Shown: one piece after another, positions 6,141 to 9,006 of the stretch
How the letters are laid out: each line of letters opens with the position of its first letter
Numbering within the stretch: the stretch's first letter is position 1
Origin: a bacterium
GTDB lineage: Bacteria; Planctomycetota; J058; JAJDCP01
Length of the DNA stretch: 9,006 nt
NCBI GenBank assembly: GCA_030428695.1
Contig: JAUIEM010000402.1
Span: 1 to 9,006, forward strand
Reading direction: 5' to 3'
The notes under the pieces: model-generated
What the model saw: the letters and a program-made list of their open reading frames with translations, nothing else
Told to the model about the DNA's origin: nothing
Database searches by the model: none
Position numbers and translations under genes: made by a program

Positions 6141-6688
6141 TGAGAGAGCTCTTCTGGCTCGACCTCGAGATGTCGGGCCTCGACCGCGAGAAGGACCGCA
6201 TCCTCGAGGTCGCCGCCGTCGTCACGGACCACCGTCTCGAGCCGATCGCCGAGTACGAGGCGGTCGTCTACCAACCCCCCGAGGTCCTCGAGGGCATGGG
6301 TCCGTGGTGCCAGAAGACCCACGCCGAGAACGGCCTGATCGAGCGGGTGCCGTCGGGCAAACCGATCGAGACTGTCGAGGCCGAGCTGATCGCCTTCGCC
6401 CGCGCGCGCTGCCGTCATGAGCAGCTCGTGCTCGCGGGCAACTCGATCTACACCGACCGCGAGTTCGTGCAGCGCGGCATGCCGCGCTTCACCGAGCTGC
6501 TGCACTACCGCATGCTCGACGTGACCGCCTTCAAGATCGCCTACTTCGGCATGTTCGGCATCACCTTCCGCAAGGCGGAAGCCCATCGCGCCCGCGACGA
6601 CATCCGCGAGTCGATCGCCGAGCTGAAGTACTACCTGAGCCTGGTCTCGCCGCCCGCCGCGGCCGATGCCGGGGATGCTGGAAGCTGA
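6140..6688 (+). CDS. orn: Oligoribonuclease (3'-5' exoribonuclease, DEDDh family)
   Basis: Orn degrades the shortest RNA fragments (two to a few nucleotides) to mononucleotides in the cytoplasm, finishing mRNA decay and removing the pGpG product of c-di-GMP breakdown. The 182-residue length matches the family (about 180). The catalytic set is complete: D8 and E10 in WLDLEMSGLD, D106 in GNSIYTDREF, H149 and D154 in HRARDDIRES. The family-typical HYRMLDV segment is present before the active-site His. The last 10 or so residues form an Ala/Asp-rich tail beyond the core. The ATG at 6140 overlaps the upstream stop in a TGATG junction, with GGAG four bases upstream, implying coupled translation with the secreted protein. 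Very confident in family and activity. Confidence 0.97.
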   Translation: MRELFWLDLEMSGLDREKDRILEVAAVVTDHRLEPIAEYEAVVYQPPEVLEGMGPWCQKTHAENGLIERVPSGKPIETVEAELIAFARARCRHEQLVLAGNSIYTDREFVQRGMPRFTELLHYRMLDVTAFKIAYFGMFGITFRKAEAHRARDDIRESIAELKYYLSLVSPPAAADAGDAGS

Positions 6689-6747
6689 GCGCGCCGGCGT
6701 CAGAAATCCCACGTTGAGAATTCGATATCGGTCGGCGGGCCCGGTCC

Positions 6748-6752
6748 GGAGG
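6748..6752 (+). promoter_or_regulatory. Shine-Dalgarno of larC supporting a GTG start
   Basis: GGAGG sits five bases before the GTG at 6758. No ATG in this frame lies nearby, and the first residues after the GTG match the conserved LarC N-terminus, so GTG is the true start. Confidence 0.8.
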
Positions 6753-6757
6753 CCGTC

Positions 6758-7909
6758 GTGCTCCTGTACCTCGATCCCTTCTCCGGCATCGCCGGCGACA
6801 TGTTCCTCGCCTGTCTGCTCGACCTCGGCGCCCCGCTCGAAGCCGCGGCCGCTCCGGTCGCGGAGCTCGGGGTGCGGCTCGAGGCCGAGCGCGTCACCCG
6901 CGGACCCCTCGCCGCGACCCGCCTGCGCGTCGAGGCTCCCGAAGACACCGTCGAGCGCCACCTCTCCGACCTGCTCGCCCTGACCGCCCGGGCGGGTCTC
7001 AGCCCCCGGGCGCGGGCCTGGGCCGAGCGCGCCTTCGAGATCCTCGCCGCGGCCGAGGCGAAGGTGCACGCCAGCGACCCCGCCTCGGTCCACTTCCACG
7101 AGGTCGGCGCGCTCGACGCCCTCGCCGACGTGCTCGGCAGCTGCGCCGCCCTCGACGCCCTCGGCGTCGAAGAGGTGCGCAGCGCCCCGCCCACCCTGGG
7201 CGGACCGGGCCTGATCTCCTGCGCCCACGGCACGCTGCCGCTGCCCGCCCCGGCCGTGCTCCACCTGCTCGAGGGCTGGCCGATCCGCAGCTTCGACTGC
7301 GGGCGGGAGCTGACCACCCCGACCGGCGCCGCGCTGCTGCGCGCCTGCGCCGAGCCGGGCAGCCTGCCCGCCGGCCGGCTCGTGCGCAACGGCTACGGCG
7401 CCGGCAGCGCCGACCCCGCCGAGCGGCCCAACGTCCTGCGGGGCGTGCTGTTCGCGGCCGAGCGCGCGAGCGCCCGCGAGGTCGTGCTGCTCGAGACCAA
7501 CCTCGACGACCTGCCCGGCGAGCAGCTCGCCGACGCCGCCGAGCGCCTCCGCGCGGCCGGTGCCCTCGACGTGTGGCTGGTGCCGGTGCTGATGAAGAAG
7601 GGCCGCCCCGGCCACGTGCTCAGCGTGCTCGCCGAGGTCGGCGCAGTCGCCTCCCTCGAGGCCTGTATCTTCCGCCACACCTCAGCCTTCGGCCTGCGCA
7701 AGCGCACGCTCGCCCGCGAGGTGCTCGCGCGTCGCACGGCGACAGTCGCCTGCGAGGGCGGGGAGGTGCGGGTCAAGCTCGGCAGCCTCGGCGGCGAGCC
7801 CCTGCAGGCCGCCCCGGAGTACGAGGATCTGCGGCGGGTCGCCGAGGCGAGCGGGCGGACGCTGCGGGCGGTGGCGCAGGAAGCGCTGGGGAAGCTCGCG
7901 GAGCGCTGA
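6758..7909 (+). CDS. larC: LarC: nickel insertion into the pincer (NPN) cofactor
   Basis: LarC is the CTP-dependent chelatase that inserts nickel into pyridinium-3,5-bisthiocarboxylic acid mononucleotide, completing the nickel-pincer cofactor of lactate racemase and related LarA enzymes. The 383-residue protein starts with the family signature LYLDPFSGIAGDMF. It also has the internal HFHEVGALDALADVLG motif, CAHGTLPLPAPA, ELTTPTGAALL, ETNLDDLPGE, and the C-terminal DVWLVPVLMKKGRPGHVLSVL and FRHTSAFGLRKR segments. Full length for the family is roughly 380-420. In some species larC is expressed by a programmed frameshift between two ORFs; here it is one continuous frame. A GTG start with GGAGG fits. 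It follows orn by 69 bases, so they may share a transcript. No larA, larB or larE is in the window. Convergent with the TPR gene, 23 bases apart. Confidence 0.95.
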   Translation: MLLYLDPFSGIAGDMFLACLLDLGAPLEAAAAPVAELGVRLEAERVTRGPLAATRLRVEAPEDTVERHLSDLLALTARAGLSPRARAWAERAFEILAAAEAKVHASDPASVHFHEVGALDALADVLGSCAALDALGVEEVRSAPPTLGGPGLISCAHGTLPLPAPAVLHLLEGWPIRSFDCGRELTTPTGAALLRACAEPGSLPAGRLVRNGYGAGSADPAERPNVLRGVLFAAERASAREVVLLETNLDDLPGEQLADAAERLRAAGALDVWLVPVLMKKGRPGHVLSVLAEVGAVASLEACIFRHTSAFGLRKRTLAREVLARRTATVACEGGEVRVKLGSLGGEPLQAAPEYEDLRRVAEASGRTLRAVAQEALGKLAER

Positions 7910-7932
7910 GGCCTCCTGTCGGATGCTCGATC

Positions 7933-9006
7933 TCACTCCAGCTTCGCCGCCTGCTCCCGGTAGAACTCGAGCATCCGGGCGTAGGCCGGGTCGGCGTCCG
8001 CGAGCTCTTCCGCGAGCGCGAGCACTTCCGCCATCCACGCCCGCGCGCCGGCCAGGTCGCCCTGGAACACGCGCAGGCTGGCGAGGTCGAAGCGGGTCTC
8101 CACCGTCTGCCAGCGCAGGTCCGCCCGGCCCCCGGACAACACCACCGACCGCTCCTGGTGGTCGAGGGCCTCGCGCATCAGGGCCTCCGCCTCGCCCTGC
8201 GCCCCGCGCATGCTCTGGAGGCGGGCGGCGTTCTGCAGCACGTAGCCGGCGTCCTGCCGCGAGCGGAGGTCCTCCGGCGCGAGCCGGACCAGGCGCCGCA
8301 CGACCGCGACCTCGCGGGCGGCGTGGGGCAGCGCCTCGTCGCGGGCGCCGCGGCGGACGTGCAGCGCGTTGAGGTTGTTGTGGCCCTGCCACAGGGCGCG
8401 CAGGCTGAGGATGTTGGTGGAGTCGGCCGCGCACAGCTCTTCGGCGAGGGCGAGGGCTTCGCGGAAGCGAGGCTCCGCGGCGTCGAGGCGGTCGAGCTTG
8501 AAGTCGGCGTTGCCGAGCTGGTGCAGCGCGCGGAACAGCCCGCGCCGGTGCTCGGGCAGCTCCCCCGCCAGCGCGACGAGGCGCCGGGCGGCGTCGAGGG
8601 CGACGGCGAAGCTGCGCGCGGCGCGCTCGTGCTGCTTGTAGGTGAAGAGCAGCGTGCCGTGCTCCTCGCTGGCCCGCTGCAGGTCGCGCAGGGGGGAGAC
8701 GCCGGTCGTGTCGTCGCGCACCCGTTCCCGGTGCAGCTCGAGCGCCTCCTCCAGGGCGAGCGCGGCGCTGTCGGCCTGGCGGAAGGTGCGGAACGACACA
8801 CCGAGGGCGGTCAGCGCGACCGCGAGGTTCTTCTTGTCGGTCTGGTTCTGCGCATCCACCCCCGCCACGGCCCGCGCGGCGGCGACCGCGGCGCGCCGCT
8901 GGTCGAGGGCCGCCCGGGCGTCGCCGAGGGCCTGCGCCGCATCCGCGAGGTCGAGGCGCGCGACGACGACGTGGCGGCGCGCGACGTGGTCGCTGGCGTC
9001 ACGCGC
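7933..9006 (-). CDS. TPR-repeat protein, N-terminus beyond the window (partial)
   Basis: The visible 357 residues are the C-terminal part. The frame stays open from 7933 to the window edge, and its coding signal continues past the internal GTG at 8868, so that GTG is not the start. The sequence is made of helix-turn-helix TPR-like units, with recurring A-L-x-x-A-L/E-A-L stretches such as ALALEEALELHRERV, AEPRFREALALAEEL, AEALMREALDHQERS and GARAWMAEVLALAEEL. TPR arrays bind peptides or partner proteins. The repeat style (long units with Arg/Leu-rich helices and AADS/LAPED-type linkers) is common in C-terminal halves of bacterial Ser/Thr kinases, especially in myxobacteria and planctomycetes, so a kinase domain could lie upstream. 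That is inference. No signal peptide or membrane segment is visible. It converges on larC with a gap of 23 bases. Confidence 0.85.
   Translation of the reverse strand, partial: ARDASDHVARRHVVVARLDLADAAQALGDARAALDQRRAAVAAARAVAGVDAQNQTDKKNLAVALTALGVSFRTFRQADSAALALEEALELHRERVRDDTTGVSPLRDLQRASEEHGTLLFTYKQHERAARSFAVALDAARRLVALAGELPEHRRGLFRALHQLGNADFKLDRLDAAEPRFREALALAEELCAADSTNILSLRALWQGHNNLNALHVRRGARDEALPHAAREVAVVRRLVRLAPEDLRSRQDAGYVLQNAARLQSMRGAQGEAEALMREALDHQERSVVLSGGRADLRWQTVETRFDLASLRVFQGDLAGARAWMAEVLALAEELADADPAYARMLEFYREQAAKLE

Noticed and set aside
6718..6730. Adjacent GAATTC and GATATC sites before larC
   Set aside because: Two short palindromes touching by chance in an AT-containing spacer; no properly spaced promoter boxes around them.
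6107..7678. Long - strand frame opposite orn and larC
   Set aside because: Both + strand genes have full family motifs; the antisense product shows no domain.
8868..8868. GTG as start of the TPR protein
   Set aside because: No ribosome binding site precedes it, and TPR-like coding sequence continues in frame to the window edge.

Overview
The window looks like chromosomal DNA from a very GC-rich, Gram-negative, probably myxobacterium-like (Myxococcota or former Deltaproteobacteria) organism. The clues are the strong G/C bias at third codon positions, a 'CGDS'-type lipoprotein, a PknB-like Ser/Thr kinase with a zinc-ribbon N-terminus and proline-rich linkers, a TPR protein of the kind often attached to such kinases, and Orn as the small-RNA nuclease. 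The taxonomic call is inference. There are no rRNA or tRNA genes, CRISPR arrays, transposase or phage genes.

Layout, left to right. Positions 1-156 hold no supportable gene. On the + strand come a lipoprotein predicted to be a beta-propeller (157-1104), a zinc-ribbon/Ser-Thr kinase/three-TM protein (1236-3200), and a Rieske ferredoxin domain fused to a large helical domain that resembles the questin oxidase-like family (3197-4768). The kinase and Rieske genes overlap by ATGA and are almost certainly translated together. A small helical protein (4775-5125) lies on the - strand and converges on the Rieske gene with only 6 bases between the stops.

The stretch 5126-5528 is the only long non-coding region and has lower GC than its surroundings. 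It holds a nested imperfect palindrome of about 190 bp (5143-5334), starting three bases beyond the Shine-Dalgarno sequence of the - strand gene, plus further small inverted repeats and a candidate promoter for the next + strand operon. That operon encodes a secreted protein of unknown function (5529-6140) and oligoribonuclease Orn (6140-6688), joined by a TGATG junction. A larC gene (nickel-cofactor chelatase, GTG start, 6758-7909) follows after about 70 bases. A - strand TPR protein (7933 to the window edge) converges on larC and is cut by the window.

Functionally this is a mix of signalling (kinase), possible oxidoreductase chemistry (Rieske fusion), nucleotide turnover (Orn) and metallo-cofactor assembly (LarC). 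The most unusual items are the Rieske fusion coupled to a membrane kinase, and the long palindrome in the leader of the small - strand gene.
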